Shown here: positions 38,615-51,464 of the stretch, piece after piece | Layout: the number at the start of each line of letters is the position of its first letter | Position numbering within the stretch: the first letter of the stretch is position 1 | NCBI RefSeq assembly: GCF_001679645.1 | Contig: NZ_LRUN01000005.1 | Location: forward strand, 1 to 64,000 | DNA length: 64,000 nt | Origin: Pseudomonas bananamidigenes | GTDB taxonomy: Bacteria; Pseudomonadota; Gammaproteobacteria; Pseudomonadales; Pseudomonadaceae | Direction: 5' to 3' | The notes under the pieces: generated by a model | What the model was told of the DNA's origin: nothing | What the model saw: only the letters and a program-made list of their open reading frames with translations | Databases searched by the model: none | Translations under genes and position numbers: made by a program

Positions 38615-40468
38615 ATGCTCAAACGCCTTGCCTGGCTGGCGCTGTGTGTCTGCGCCCCGCTATCCGCCGCGCCTCACATCGACCCTCAACGTTTGCAGCA
38701 ACTGGCCAACGACCGTTTCTGGATTTCCCTCGGCCATTACGAAACCGCCAAGCTCGGCGGCTGGCGTAGCTACGTCAGCGACAAAAAGTTCTTCCTCGCC
38801 CCCGACGGCAACGAACACCCCGACCATGAACTGGCGGCCACCGTCCAGGCGCTGTACGCCCCCGCCAGCCTAGGTGAGCAGCACGCCCAGTGCGTTTACC
38901 CGGCGCGCACCCGCTGGCTGAAAGAGCGACTCAACCTTCAAGACCTGCCGACGCCAGACTGCGCCGAATTCAAGAAATGGTTCAAGGACGTCTCGCCCCA
39001 CAGCACGGTGATGATTTTCCCGGCGGCCTACCTCAATAGCCCATCGTCGATGTTCGGCCACACACTGTTGCGCATCGATCAGGCCGACGTGCAAAGCGAC
39101 AAGACTTCGCTGCTCAGCTACGCGATCAACTTCGGCGCCTACATCGAAGGCTCCGACAACAGCATCCTGTATGCCTGGAAAGGCCTGATGGGCGGTTATC
39201 CGGGACTGTTCGCGCTGGTGCCGTACCAGGAAAAGCTCTCGGAATACCGCAGCCTGGAAAACCGCGACCTGTGGGAGTACCGGCTCAATCTGACGCAGGC
39301 GGAAACCGCACGGATGGTCGAACATGTGTGGGAGCTGAAGCAGATCAAGTTCGATTACTTCTTCTTCGACGAAAACTGTTCCTATCGCCTGCTCGAACTG
39401 TTGCAGGTCGCGCGCCCGAGCCTGCGCCTGACCGAGCAATTCCCGCTGACCGCAATTCCCACCGATACCGTCAAGGCCGTGAAGGAAGCCGGGCTGGTCG
39501 AGCACATCGAATATCGCCCGTCCCGCGAGCGTGAGTTGCTCAGCCGCGCGGAACCTTTGAACAATGACGAACAGCAATGGGTGCTGAAAGCCAGCGCTGA
39601 TCAACAGGTGTTGCAGGACCCGGCCTTCAAGGCCCTGCCCCGCGACCGGCAAGCGCTGATCATCGACGCCGCGTATCGGCTGGAGCGCTACCGCGCCAAC
39701 GGCCAGGAACGTGATCCGCAACGGGCGCAGCGCAGTTTCGAATTGCTGCGAGCGATCAACAAGAATCCGGCGCCGGAGCTGCAGATTCCGCAACCGGGCC
39801 TGCCCGAAGACGGCCACGAGTCCCGCACATGGCAGGCCGGTCTCGGTACTCGTGGCGACCGTGCTTTCGGCGAATACGGGCTGCGCATGGCCTATCACGA
39901 CCTCAATGACAACGCCGAAAGCTTTCCCCTCGGTGCGCAGATCGAAATCCTGCAGATGAAGCTGCGCCAGTACGAAGGCAATCACTGGCAATTCCAACAA
40001 CTGGATCTGGCGACCATCCGCTCGCTGACGCCGCGCAATGCGCTGTTGCAGCCACTCTCATGGCAAGTCACCGGTGGCCTGGAGCGGGTACCGGGCAAGC
40101 ATGACGATGAAAATCTGGTCAGCCATGTCAATGGCGGCGGTGGCGGCACCTGGCAATTGGGTGACGACGTACTCGGTTTCGCCCTTGGTACGGTGCGGAT
40201 CGAACACAACAATGACTTCGCCGAATTCGTTTCCCCCGCAGGCGGTTTCAATACCGGCGTGTTGTGGAAAAACCCGTTGGGCAATCTCAGTGTGGAGGCC
40301 AAGGGCGATTACTTCTTCAACGGCGAAGTGCGCCGCAGCCTGAGTCTGAACCAGCAATGGGAGTTGTCCCGCAACCTGGGTGTGCGCCTGAGTGCGCAGC
40401 GTGAATTCAGCCATCTGGCAACGCCGGAGACCGAAGTGATGCTCGAAGTGAAGTGGTATCACTACTGA
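38615..40468 (+). CDS. DUF4105 domain-containing exported protein
   Basis: 617 aa from ATG 38615, giving signal peptide MLKRLAWLALCVCAPLSA. The DUF4105 domain (about 130-300) has the conserved block YLNSPSSMFGHTLLRID and DYFFFDENCSYRLLELL, whose His and Cys could form a papain-like pair. The C-terminal third alternates polar and apolar residues, looks like a small beta-barrel, and ends in an aromatic residue (KWYHY), so an outer-membrane location is plausible. It matches PA4579-type proteins. Function unproven. Confidence 0.82.
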   Translation: MLKRLAWLALCVCAPLSAAPHIDPQRLQQLANDRFWISLGHYETAKLGGWRSYVSDKKFFLAPDGNEHPDHELAATVQALYAPASLGEQHAQCVYPARTRWLKERLNLQDLPTPDCAEFKKWFKDVSPHSTVMIFPAAYLNSPSSMFGHTLLRIDQADVQSDKTSLLSYAINFGAYIEGSDNSILYAWKGLMGGYPGLFALVPYQEKLSEYRSLENRDLWEYRLNLTQAETARMVEHVWELKQIKFDYFFFDENCSYRLLELLQVARPSLRLTEQFPLTAIPTDTVKAVKEAGLVEHIEYRPSRERELLSRAEPLNNDEQQWVLKASADQQVLQDPAFKALPRDRQALIIDAAYRLERYRANGQERDPQRAQRSFELLRAINKNPAPELQIPQPGLPEDGHESRTWQAGLGTRGDRAFGEYGLRMAYHDLNDNAESFPLGAQIEILQMKLRQYEGNHWQFQQLDLATIRSLTPRNALLQPLSWQVTGGLERVPGKHDDENLVSHVNGGGGGTWQLGDDVLGFALGTVRIEHNNDFAEFVSPAGGFNTGVLWKNPLGNLSVEAKGDYFFNGEVRRSLSLNQQWELSRNLGVRLSAQREFSHLATPETEVMLEVKWYHY

Positions 40469-40551
40469 GGTTTTGATCTTCCTTTCACACCCCGTCGACG
40501 AATCCGCTTCTAGACTTTCCCTGTAAGCGGAGAACGGCGCGGGAGATTCAG

Positions 40552-40908
40552 ATGTGGCGGTATGCGAGTTTTGTGGGCGCATTGTTGTTGCTGTGTGGTT
40601 GTCAGAGCACCCACGAGGATCTGATCGCCAGGGGTTATCCACCGGCGTTCGCCGACGGTTTCGATGACGGCTGTATCAGCGGTCGCCAGGCGGCCGGTTC
40701 GATCAGTGGCGAATTTCGCAAGAACGTGCCGCGCTATCTCAAGGATCCGCAATACGCCGAGGGCTGGAGCGATGGTTTCCGCCAGTGTCAGGCGATGCTG
40801 GAAAACAAGGATCGCGAGGAGTATCGCAACGAACACTGGGACGAGCGCGAGCGAGCCTGGCAGCAACGGAAGGATCAGGACGCCGCCCGGGCTTATCGTT
40901 CGCAATAG
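40552..40908 (+). CDS. Small lipoprotein of unknown function
   Basis: 118 aa. Signal MWRYASFVGALLLLCGC with lipobox LLCGC, then STHEDLIARGYPPAFADGFDDGC. Motif pairs YADG/FADGFDDG and YAEGWSDGFRQC repeat the pattern (Y/F)A(D/E)G(F/W)xDG. The C-terminus is highly charged and helical. Conserved in Pseudomonas (PA4580-like position), no known function. Confidence 0.8.
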   Translation: MWRYASFVGALLLLCGCQSTHEDLIARGYPPAFADGFDDGCISGRQAAGSISGEFRKNVPRYLKDPQYAEGWSDGFRQCQAMLENKDREEYRNEHWDERERAWQQRKDQDAARAYRSQ

Positions 40909-40978
40909 GTCGCATCCAGACATCCGGTGAAACCAAATGCCTGAGACCATGGCCCAACGGTTGTCACAGGAGGTCACC

Positions 40979-41473
40979 ATGAGCCGTGCTTTCGTCAACG
41001 AAGATAACGCCGCCGCGCAGGCCGATCAGCCGGTCGAACGGCAGGTCAGCAGCCAGCCCAATTACGTCACGCCGCAGGGGCTTGCCCAGTTGCAGGCAAA
41101 AGTCGCCGAGCTTCAGGCCCTGCACACCGCGCAGACCGGCATGGGCGAGCAGTCCGACCCGCAGCGGCTGGCCGATCTGGAACGGGATCTGCGTTATTTC
41201 AACCAACGGGTCGGCAGCGCGCAGGTTGTGCCGATCCCGACATCCAACGAAAAAGTTCAGATCGGCAGCTGGGTGACCTACGCCGACGAGCACGGCACCG
41301 AGCGTCGGGTACAGCTGGTCGGTGAAGACCAGGCTGATGCCGCCAACGGCCTGATCAACTGGGCCTCGCCACTGGGCCGCGCTCTGCTTGGCGCACGGCT
41401 CAATGACGAAGTGCTGTGGCAACGCCCGGCCGGCAATCAACTGATCGAAGTGATCCGTATCGATCGCTCTTGA
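40979..41473 (+). CDS. GreA/GreB-family protein with shortened coiled-coil finger
   Basis: 164 aa from ATG 40979 behind AGGAGGT. The C-terminal half is a good Gre FKBP-like domain (VQIGSWVTYADEHGTERRVQLVGEDQAD, NWASPLGRALLGARLNDEV). The N-terminal hairpin (about 32-85) is shorter than in GreA/GreB and lacks the acidic tip motif GDLKENAEY that acts in the RNA polymerase secondary channel. It may therefore bind RNA polymerase without stimulating cleavage, as has been argued for other Gre-like factors such as Rnk. Convergent with gdhA. Confidence 0.8.
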   Translation: MSRAFVNEDNAAAQADQPVERQVSSQPNYVTPQGLAQLQAKVAELQALHTAQTGMGEQSDPQRLADLERDLRYFNQRVGSAQVVPIPTSNEKVQIGSWVTYADEHGTERRVQLVGEDQADAANGLINWASPLGRALLGARLNDEVLWQRPAGNQLIEVIRIDRS

Positions 41474-41483
41474 ACCGAGGGGC

Positions 41484-42908
<1,425 letters not shown>

Positions 42909-42910
42909 TT

Positions 42911-42936
42911 ATGAAATCAGATAGTACACATTTCAT
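42911..42936. promoter_or_regulatory. Possible operator upstream of gdhA
   Basis: The dyad ATGAAAT-N12-ATTTCAT lies about 90 bp upstream of the gdhA start in a conspicuously AT-rich patch that also contains two GTACACA-type repeats. No regulator can be named from sequence. Confidence 0.3.
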
Positions 42937-42957
42937 AAATCAAGCCAGATTGCAGGC

Positions 42958-42984
42958 AAAAAAAAACGGAGCCCGAAGGCTCCG
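42958..42984 (-). terminator. Rho-independent terminator of ettA
   Basis: Minus strand: CGGAGCC/GGCTCCG stem with TTCG loop followed by a run of nine T, 24 bp after the ettA stop. Confidence 0.92.
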
Positions 42985-43008
42985 CTCTTTCATGCAACCG
43001 GCCTGAAA

Positions 43009-44673
<1,665 letters not shown>

Positions 44674-44793
44674 GGAGAACCTTGGGTCAGTGACAGATGA
44701 ATGATTGAAGCGCAGGCGATGCCCGGCCAGACCGGTGCGCGTCGTTCATTTGATGGTCATCAATGCGTGCGCGCGGAAAAAGTCTGAGTCTAG

Positions 44794-44947
44794 GAGCTGG
44801 GCCAGACGCTGTTAAAACGTAACGAGCGAAGGAAAGACAAGGCGGAAACAGGCGAGGACGCGGAGTTTACGGGTTGTAAATGAGCAGTCCGAGCCTGTTT
44901 TCAACGCAGTATTTCCGAGCGCAGCAGTTTTAACAGTGTCTGGGCTC
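44794..44947. repeat. Inverted-repeat-ended noncoding element (about 154 bp)
   Basis: Between ettA and morA (a 426-bp gap with no gene). The ends are inverted repeats: CCAGACGCTGTTAAAAC at 44802-44818 against GTTTTAACAGTGTCTGG at 44927-44943 (one mismatch in 17), extended outward by GAGC/GCTC. An inner inverted pair, GCGGAAACAGGC and GCCTGTTTTCAACGC, nests inside. There is no coding potential. It resembles intergenic repeat families catalogued in P. fluorescens genomes (memory, unverified) rather than REP. The rest of the gap shows nothing I can name. Confidence 0.6.
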
Positions 44948-45099
44948 CCGCGTAACCGGCAAAGCTACCTTAATGACGGAAGGCAGTCCAGCCGAGCGGG
45001 GCTGGCACTTCGCCACAACTCAAGGCATGCTAGCCGCCCTTTGGGCGCCCGGCTTATAGTGCACGTCGCGCCAGTCCAGCCAGACCGCAGGATTACAGC

Positions 45100-48000
45100 T
45101 TGTCCAATGTCACTCCGCCAGCCTCTGTGAGCAGCACCCAACCGGCGCCCGGCTCGTCCCTGCGCGGAACATTGAAGGGCGCGCTGGCAACATTGGTGCT
45201 GATGCTGCTGGCGTTGCTGTTCTGGCAATTGCTCGATCAGTTGCGCGAGACCCAGAAAAACCAGCGCCAGTACACCATCGACTACACCGCCGATCTCGCT
45301 TCGCAAGTCAGCCTCAACATGTCGCTGAACGCGCAGATCGCCCTCAATCTGCTACCGATCGTCGAACAGCCACAGTCCGCCGACGAACAGCAGGCGCTGC
45401 TGCGCAAGCTGCAGAAGTCCCTGCCGGACCTGCAAAGCCTGGCCTTGCTCAGCCCCTCGGGGAAAGTCCTCAGCGACAGCGCCACAGACAGCAAGGACGC
45501 CGACTATCTCAGCGATCTGGTGCGTCGCAGTCATGCCCAGGCGCACTATTTCAGCAACGCCGACGACGGTTCGGTGGTGCATCTGTTGCTGCATCAGGCC
45601 AGTGGCAGCACGCGCGGTTACTGGGCGCTGCGCCTGACACCGACATTCTTCTCTTCGCTGACCAAACAGGGCGACACCGGCATCCGCCCGCTATGGCTGG
45701 TGGAAAATCGCATCAACCATCAGATCATCAGCCGCGACGAAGGCCTGCCGTCCATCAAGGCCAGCACCCTGACGCCTGAGGATCTGGCCAACAGCGTGCT
45801 GACCGTGCCCCTGAGCAGCAGTGACTGGCAACTGCGCGGACTGTTCGACCGGCAACATGTGCTCGAAGAGTTGTTGCCGGCGTTTATCGGCAAATGTCTC
45901 TTGGGCCTGGCGCTGTCCCTGCTGCCGTTCATCGCCTTGCTGAACATGCGCCGCCGCCAGCGCCAGGTGCATGAGGGGCGTCGTCGCTATCAGGATATTT
46001 TCGAAGGCACCGGCGTGGCGCTGTGCGTGCTGGATCTGTCGGGGCTCAAGCAGGTTTTCGAAAGAGCCCGGATCCAGACCGGCGATCAGCTCAAGGCCTG
46101 GCTCGACCAACCGTCACAGCGCCTGCAACTGCTGCAGGAATTGAGGGTCACCGAGGTCAATCAGGTGGCGCTGCAACTGCTCAACGTCAATTCCTGCGAG
46201 CACGCCTGGCAATTGCTGATCGACGGCCGTCCGCACAGTCAGTGCGCCATCGGCAATCAAGTGCTCGACGCCGTGCTTCAGCAACAGGAACAGCTGGAAC
46301 TGGAAATCCGACTGCCGGACATCAATGGCCGCGACCAGCACCTCTGGCTGGTCCTGCGCCTGCCTCGGGAACAGCACGACTACAAGGCCGTGATCCTGAG
46401 CATCAACGACATCACCAGCCGCAAGCTGATCGAACTGTCGCTGCTGGAGCGCGAAGGGTTCTGGTCGGATGTGGTGCGCACCGTGCCGGATCACCTGTAC
46501 GTGCAGGATGTGATCAGCCAGCGGATGATCTTCAGCAACCACCACCTGGGCCAGACGCTCGGTTACAACCGCACCGAACTGCATCAGATGGGCGAGTATT
46601 TCTGGGAAATCCTCCTGCACCCGGAAGACGCCGACTACTACCATCGTTCGCGACAGATGCAGCGCCACGCCGGTTACAGCCAGTTGCTGCAATGCCAGTT
46701 GCGCTTCCGTCACCGTGACGGCAAGTGGCGGCGTTTCGATATCCGCGAGCAGGCGCTGGCCCGGGACAAGCAGGATCAGGTGACGCGGATCATCGGCGTG
46801 GCCAAGGACATCACCGAGCAGATCGAGGCCAGCGAATCCCTGCGCGACAGTGAACAGCGCTACCGGATGCTCGCCGAAAGCATCAGCGACGTGATTTTCT
46901 CCACCGACAGCAAACTGTCGCTGAACTACGTCAGCCCGTCCGTGCAAGCAGTGCTGGGCTATGACGCCGAGTGGATTTTCCAGAACGGCTGGCAATCGAC
47001 CATCGCCAACCCGCAGCAACTCAACGGCATCTATCAGTTGATGGATCGGGTCAGCAAGGCCCTGGACAAGCCCGAGCAACTGGCCATCCTGCGCAGCCAG
47101 GTGCAGACCCAGATGTTCCTGTTCGACTGCCTGCGCGCCGATGGCCGCAAGATCCCGATCGAACTGCGCTTGGTACTGGTGTGGGATGAACATGGTGCAT
47201 TCGAAGGCGTGCTCGGGGTCGGTCGCGACATCAGCCAGCAACGCCGTGCCGAAAAAGACCTGCGCATGGCGGCCACGGTATTCGAGCACTCGACGTCGGC
47301 GATTCTGATCACCGACCCGGCCGGCTATATCGTTCAGGCCAACGAAGCGTTCAGCCGGGTCAGCGGCTACGCGGTGAGCGAGGTGCTCGACCAGTTGCCG
47401 AACATGCTCACCGTCGACGAACAACAGGACGCGCACCTGCGCTACGTGCTCAAGCAATTGCATCAGCACAGCACGTGGGAAGGCGAAGTCTGGCTCAAGC
47501 GGCGCAATGGCGAACACTACCCGGCGTGGGTCGGCATCACCGCCGTGCTCGATGATGAAGGCGACCTCGCCAGTTACGTGTGCTTCTTCAGCGACATCAG
47601 CGAACGCAAGGCCAGCGAGCAGCGGATTCACCGCCTCGCCTACTACGACGCCCTGACCCATCTGCCGAACCGTACGCTGTTCCAGGATCGCCTGCACACC
47701 GCACTGCAAGCGGCCGAACGGCAGAAGTCGTGGGTGGTGCTGATGTTCCTCGACCTCGACCGTTTCAAGCCGATCAACGACTCCCTTGGTCACGCCGCCG
47801 GCGACCGCATGCTCAAAGACATGGCCACCCGGTTGCTGGCCTGCGTCGACGATGACGACACAGTGGCACGGATGGGCGGCGACGAATTCACCTTGCTGCT
47901 GCAGCATCGCTCCAGCCGCGAGATGGCGCTGAACCGGGCGATCCATGTGGCCGAACAGATTCTGGGCAGTCTGGTGCGACCGTTCGTGCTGGAAGGTCGC

Positions 48001-48948
48001 GAATTCTTCGTCACCGCCAGTATCGGCATCGCCCTGAGCCCGCAGGACGGCAACGAACTCAGCCAGCTGATGAAAAACGCCGACACCGCGATGTACCACG
48101 CCAAGGAGCGCGGCAAGAACAACTTCCAGTTCTATCAGGCCGACATGAACGCCAGTGCGCTGGAGCGTCTGGAGCTGGAAAGCGACTTGCGCCATGCCCT
48201 CGAGCAGAACGAATTCGTGCTGTATTACCAGCCGCAGTTCAGCGGCGACGGCAAACGCCTGACCGGCGCCGAAGCCCTGCTGCGCTGGCGTCATCCGCGT
48301 CGCGGGCTGGTGCCGCCGGGGGATTTCATCCCGGTACTCGAAGAACTCGGACTGGTGGTGGACGTCGGCGACTGGGTGATCAGCGAAGCCTGCCGTCAGC
48401 TCAAGACCTGGCACCAGAGCCGCGTGCGCGTACCGAAGGTCTCGGTGAACATTTCTGCCCGGCAGTTCTCCGACGGCCAGCTCGGCACGCGGATCGCCAC
48501 CATCCTCAAGGAAACCGGCCTGCCGCCGGCGTGTCTGGAGCTGGAGCTGACCGAAAGTATCCTGATGCGCGAAGTCAGCGAGGCGATGCAGATCCTCGCC
48601 GGCCTGAAGAACCTGGGCCTGAGCATCGCGGTCGACGACTTCGGCACTGGTTATTCGTCGCTGAACTACCTCAAGCAATTCCCGATCGACGTGCTCAAGA
48701 TCGACCGCACTTTCGTCGACGGCCTGCCATCCGGCGAGCAGGATGCGCAGATTGCCCGGGCGATCATCGCCATGGCCCACAGCCTCAACCTGGCGGTGAT
48801 CGCCGAGGGCGTGGAAACCCATGAACAGCTGGACTTTCTGCGCGAGCACGGTTGCGATGAGGTTCAGGGTTATCTGTTCGGGCGTCCCATGCCGGCCACC
48901 CGCTTCGAAGCGCAGTTCAGCAATGATGCGCTTTTCATGTTCGACTGA
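45100..48948 (+). CDS. morA: MorA-type membrane-bound GGDEF-EAL protein with PAS domains
   Basis: 1282 aa from TTG 45100, with GCAGGA upstream; no nearby in-frame ATG is usable. A TM helix (about 28-45), a periplasmic sensor region, a second TM helix (about 265-285) and then three to four PAS modules (300-830, with ITSRK, ITEQI, ISQQR and ISERK ends) precede GGDEF (intact GGDEF 926-930, no RxxD inhibitory site) and EAL (EALLRW at 1058, [20 protein letters not shown] all intact). It should both make and degrade c-di-GMP. The place before glyA equals PA4601 MorA, which controls flagella timing and biofilm. Confidence 0.9.
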   Translation: MSNVTPPASVSSTQPAPGSSLRGTLKGALATLVLMLLALLFWQLLDQLRETQKNQRQYTIDYTADLASQVSLNMSLNAQIALNLLPIVEQPQSADEQQALLRKLQKSLPDLQSLALLSPSGKVLSDSATDSKDADYLSDLVRRSHAQAHYFSNADDGSVVHLLLHQASGSTRGYWALRLTPTFFSSLTKQGDTGIRPLWLVENRINHQIISRDEGLPSIKASTLTPEDLANSVLTVPLSSSDWQLRGLFDRQHVLEELLPAFIGKCLLGLALSLLPFIALLNMRRRQRQVHEGRRRYQDIFEGTGVALCVLDLSGLKQVFERARIQTGDQLKAWLDQPSQRLQLLQELRVTEVNQVALQLLNVNSCEHAWQLLIDGRPHSQCAIGNQVLDAVLQQQEQLELEIRLPDINGRDQHLWLVLRLPREQHDYKAVILSINDITSRKLIELSLLEREGFWSDVVRTVPDHLYVQDVISQRMIFSNHHLGQTLGYNRTELHQMGEYFWEILLHPEDADYYHRSRQMQRHAGYSQLLQCQLRFRHRDGKWRRFDIREQALARDKQDQVTRIIGVAKDITEQIEASESLRDSEQRYRMLAESISDVIFSTDSKLSLNYVSPSVQAVLGYDAEWIFQNGWQSTIANPQQLNGIYQLMDRVSKALDKPEQLAILRSQVQTQMFLFDCLRADGRKIPIELRLVLVWDEHGAFEGVLGVGRDISQQRRAEKDLRMAATVFEHSTSAILITDPAGYIVQANEAFSRVSGYAVSEVLDQLPNMLTVDEQQDAHLRYVLKQLHQHSTWEGEVWLKRRNGEHYPAWVGITAVLDDEGDLASYVCFFSDISERKASEQRIHRLAYYDALTHLPNRTLFQDRLHTALQAAERQKSWVVLMFLDLDRFKPINDSLGHAAGDRMLKDMATRLLACVDDDDTVARMGGDEFTLLLQHRSSREMALNRAIHVAEQILGSLVRPFVLEGREFFVTASIGIALSPQDGNELSQLMKNADTAMYHAKERGKNNFQFYQADMNASALERLELESDLRHALEQNEFVLYYQPQFSGDGKRLTGAEALLRWRHPRRGLVPPGDFIPVLEELGLVVDVGDWVISEACRQLKTWHQSRVRVPKVSVNISARQFSDGQLGTRIATILKETGLPPACLELELTESILMREVSEAMQILAGLKNLGLSIAVDDFGTGYSSLNYLKQFPIDVLKIDRTFVDGLPSGEQDAQIARAIIAMAHSLNLAVIAEGVETHEQLDFLREHGCDEVQGYLFGRPMPATRFEAQFSNDALFMFD

Positions 48949-48963
48949 AAATCAGCGGCGCGG

Positions 48964-48990
48964 TCTTCGCGAGCAGGCTCGCTCCCACAG
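48964..48990. repeat. Single REP downstream of morA
   Basis: TCTTCGCGAGCAGGCTCGCTCCCACAG is one copy of the same REP family as the REPIN at 17777, without a facing partner. It lies 16 bp after the morA stop. Confidence 0.8.
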
Positions 48991-49187
48991 GGATTGACGT
49001 CGATCACGGAATCCTGCCGCCAACCCGGCTATTGTGCGAACCGGCTGGCCAGGAAAAGGCCGGCACGGACGCCACATATCTGGTCATGAACGCCACTTGT
49101 CTGCGACATGATGTCGTTTCATATGCCATCCAAAACCCGTTGGGTTAGAATGCCCCCCTTTTCTGCCCCCGATCCTTGAGGACCGCC

Positions 49188-50441
49188 ATGTTCAGCCGTG
49201 ATTTGACTATTGCCAAGTACGACGCCGATCTTTTTGCCGCCATGGAGCAAGAAGCCCGGCGCCAGGAAGAACACATCGAGCTGATCGCTTCGGAGAACTA
49301 CACCAGCCCAGCGGTGATGGAAGCTCAAGGCTCGGTACTGACCAACAAGTACGCCGAAGGCTACCCGGGCAAGCGCTACTACGGTGGTTGCGAGTACGTC
49401 GACGTCGTTGAGCAACTGGCCATCGACCGCGCCAAGGAACTGTTCGGCGCCGACTACGCCAACGTTCAGCCACACGCCGGTTCCCAGGCCAACGCTGCTG
49501 TTTACCTGGCCCTGCTGTCGGCCGGTGACACCATCCTGGGCATGAGCCTGGCTCACGGCGGTCACCTGACCCACGGCGCCAGCGTTTCCTCCTCCGGCAA
49601 GCTGTACAACGCCATCCAGTACGGTATCGACGCCAACGGCCTGATCGACTACGACGAAGTCGAGCGTCTGGCGGTAGAACACAAGCCGAAGATGATCGTG
49701 GCCGGTTTCTCTGCCTACTCCCAGGTTCTGGACTTCCCGCGCTTCCGCGCCATCGCCGACAAGGTGGGCGCCTACCTGTTCGTCGACATGGCTCACGTGG
49801 CCGGTCTGGTCGCCGCTGGCGTCTACCCGAACCCGGTTCCATTCGCTGACGTCGTCACCACCACCACTCACAAGACCCTGCGCGGTCCACGTGGTGGCCT
49901 GATCCTGGCTCGCGCCAACGCCGACATCGAGAAGAAGCTGAACTCCGCAGTATTCCCGGGCGCCCAGGGTGGCCCGCTGGAGCACGTGATCGCCGCCAAG
50001 GCGATCTGCTTCAAGGAAGCACTGCAGCCAGAGTTCAAGGCTTACCAGCAACAAGTGGTGAAAAACGCCCAGGCCATGGCCGGCGTGTTCATCGAGCGCG
50101 GTTTCGACGTGGTGTCCGGTGGTACTCAAAACCACCTGTTCCTGCTGTCGCTGATCAAGCAGGAAATCTCCGGTAAAGACGCCGACGCCGCTCTGGGCAA
50201 AGCGTTCATCACCGTGAACAAGAACTCCGTGCCAAACGATCCACGTTCCCCGTTCGTCACCTCCGGCCTGCGCTTCGGTACTCCGGCTGTGACCACTCGT
50301 GGCTTCAAGGAAGCAGAGTGCAAGGAACTGGCCGGCTGGATCTGCGACATCCTGGCCGACCTGAACAACGAAGCGGTGATCGACGCCGTTCGTGAGAAAG
50401 TCAAAGCCATCTGCAAGAAACTGCCGGTATACGGCGCTTAA
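49188..50441 (+). CDS. glyA: Serine hydroxymethyltransferase GlyA
   Basis: 417 aa from ATG 49188 ([12 protein letters not shown]) behind TTGAGGA. PLP lysine in [14 protein letters not shown], substrate motif [11 protein letters not shown], and [14 protein letters not shown] before it. It converts serine and tetrahydrofolate to glycine and 5,10-methylene-THF. The codons are strongly optimised, so it is highly expressed. Pseudomonads have more than one glyA; by position this is the copy next to morA. It is followed by a strong terminator. Confidence 0.97.
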   Translation: MFSRDLTIAKYDADLFAAMEQEARRQEEHIELIASENYTSPAVMEAQGSVLTNKYAEGYPGKRYYGGCEYVDVVEQLAIDRAKELFGADYANVQPHAGSQANAAVYLALLSAGDTILGMSLAHGGHLTHGASVSSSGKLYNAIQYGIDANGLIDYDEVERLAVEHKPKMIVAGFSAYSQVLDFPRFRAIADKVGAYLFVDMAHVAGLVAAGVYPNPVPFADVVTTTTHKTLRGPRGGLILARANADIEKKLNSAVFPGAQGGPLEHVIAAKAICFKEALQPEFKAYQQQVVKNAQAMAGVFIERGFDVVSGGTQNHLFLLSLIKQEISGKDADAALGKAFITVNKNSVPNDPRSPFVTSGLRFGTPAVTTRGFKEAECKELAGWICDILADLNNEAVIDAVREKVKAICKKLPVYGA

Positions 50442-50460
50442 CAAGCCCGCACTACCGCAC

Positions 50461-50494
50461 AAAAAAGCCCGATCAGAAATGATCGGGCTTTTTT
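50461..50494 (+). terminator. Rho-independent terminator of glyA
   Basis: Stem AGCCCGATCA/TGATCGGGCT with a GAAA loop, six A before and six T after, so potentially bidirectional. 20 bp after the stop codon. Confidence 0.95.
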
Positions 50495-50581
50495 ATAGCC
50501 GAACAAAAAGCGAAGGACACATAAAACTTCGGAGCAACAAAAATACTGCATCAAACAGCATCAGAACCATTAAACAATTTG

Positions 50582-50686
50582 ATGCACAAACCTCCTCCCC
50601 AACCGACTCTCGAACAGCACATCATCCATGCCCTGCGCATGAGCAACGAAGCACTTGCTGCCGGAAAAAAACAATATGGATATTGA
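50582..50686 (+). CDS. Possible 34-aa small protein upstream of the unknown gene
   Basis: ATG 50582 opens MHKPPPQPTLEQHIIHALRM and continues SNEALAAGKKQYGY to TGA 50684. A proline-rich head is followed by an amphipathic helix. The stop is only 9 bp before the ATG of the next gene, which suggests coupling. The frame is open further upstream (to a TAA near 50523), including a TTG directly before the ATG, and no clear ribosome binding site is seen, so the start is uncertain and the ORF could be fortuitous. Confidence 0.4.
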   Translation: MHKPPPQPTLEQHIIHALRMSNEALAAGKKQYGY

Positions 50687-50695
50687 GAGAGCAAC

Positions 50696-51247
50696 ATGAG
50701 TACCGACCGACAAAAATCCTTTATTGCAACTATTGGCATCCCGACTGATCTGGTGCACTTCCTTGAAGTGGTAAACGGCAAGAAGGCCACTGTTGCCTCG
50801 CCCTTGTTCAGTGGCGGGCACTTCAGTGGAAGACCGCAGTCACGTGATGACTCACACCTCCTTGGCTTTCGCCCGGAACCCCGCCTGACCTTGTATTTCA
50901 GGCATTCCGAACGGGGTTACAGGCTCTATATCCGAACGCCTGGCCCCTATTACGGAAAGTGCCTGAGCCTCGACAAAAACGGGATCCTGGGAGCATTCGC
51001 TCCCGAAGGATCGAACGTTTTCAAACTTATCGGAAAGCAGGGAGACACGCTCTCAATTGATAACCATCAATCAAATAGATTGGAGGCATATCTACAGACC
51101 TCAGGGTCGCCAGGTTTATTGCATACGCACCAACTACATGACTCAACGTTTACTTACTTCGCCGACAAAGGCGGAAAACCCTTTAAATTTCGTTTTACAA
51201 TCCTTGAGCGAAACGCCTCATACATTGATCACCCTGATGAAATCTGA
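50696..51247 (+). CDS. Unrecognised 183-aa protein, possibly beta-trefoil
   Basis: ATG 50696 follows GAGAGAGCAAC. There is no signal peptide or membrane segment. The middle and C-terminal parts show repeats of the type Y-L-x-T-x-G followed by a short loop and F-x-F (GYRLYIRTPG, EAYLQTSGSP, FKFRFTILE), which look like beta-hairpins of a trefoil or lectin-like fold; this is pattern reading only. Its codons (AAA, TAT, TTA, ATA) and base composition are visibly more AT-rich than glyA or the next genes, so it may have been acquired. One cysteine only. No known family assigned. Confidence 0.7.
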   Translation: MSTDRQKSFIATIGIPTDLVHFLEVVNGKKATVASPLFSGGHFSGRPQSRDDSHLLGFRPEPRLTLYFRHSERGYRLYIRTPGPYYGKCLSLDKNGILGAFAPEGSNVFKLIGKQGDTLSIDNHQSNRLEAYLQTSGSPGLLHTHQLHDSTFTYFADKGGKPFKFRFTILERNASYIDHPDEI

Positions 51248-51259
51248 TCAGTAAAACTT

Positions 51260-51288
51260 TGTAGCCGATCCAGTATTGATCGGCTACA
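51260..51288 (+). terminator. Terminator-like hairpin after the unknown gene
   Basis: Stem GTAGCCGATC/GATCGGCTAC (10 bp) with a 7-nt loop, 13 bp after the stop. There is no T-run, so termination would be Rho-dependent or weak. The remainder of the 345-bp gap to 51592 contains the operator and promoter listed next and nothing else I recognise. Confidence 0.45.
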
Positions 51289-51423
51289 GGGAACTACATC
51301 AGAACCCCCACTCTCTTCCCACCACCACTCATGGCTTTTGCAGTAGCACCGAGCAAAAAACGCTCGGCCTCTGCAATCGATCTCAAACCTTTCAACCCGT
51401 TCGCGCTTGGACGACGACCAATC

Positions 51424-51442
51424 ACCACTGGTCAGACCGGTC
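51424..51442. promoter_or_regulatory. Candidate GntR/FadR-type operator upstream of the DctA-like gene
   Basis: ACCACTGGTCAGACCGGTC contains three overlapping dyads: ACCA-C-TGGT (51424-51432), CTGGTC-A-GACCGG (51428-51440) and GACCGGTC (51435-51442). TGGT-N3-ACC(A/G) is the typical core bound by FCD-type GntR regulators such as PdhR. Two FCD regulators are encoded just downstream. Inference only. Confidence 0.45.
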
Positions 51443-51464
51443 ATGCCAATTCGTCATTTTTCAC

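Noticed and set aside
46114..48849. 911-codon open frame antisense to morA
   Set aside because: Opposite strand carries intact PAS, GGDEF and EAL motifs; antisense frame has none.
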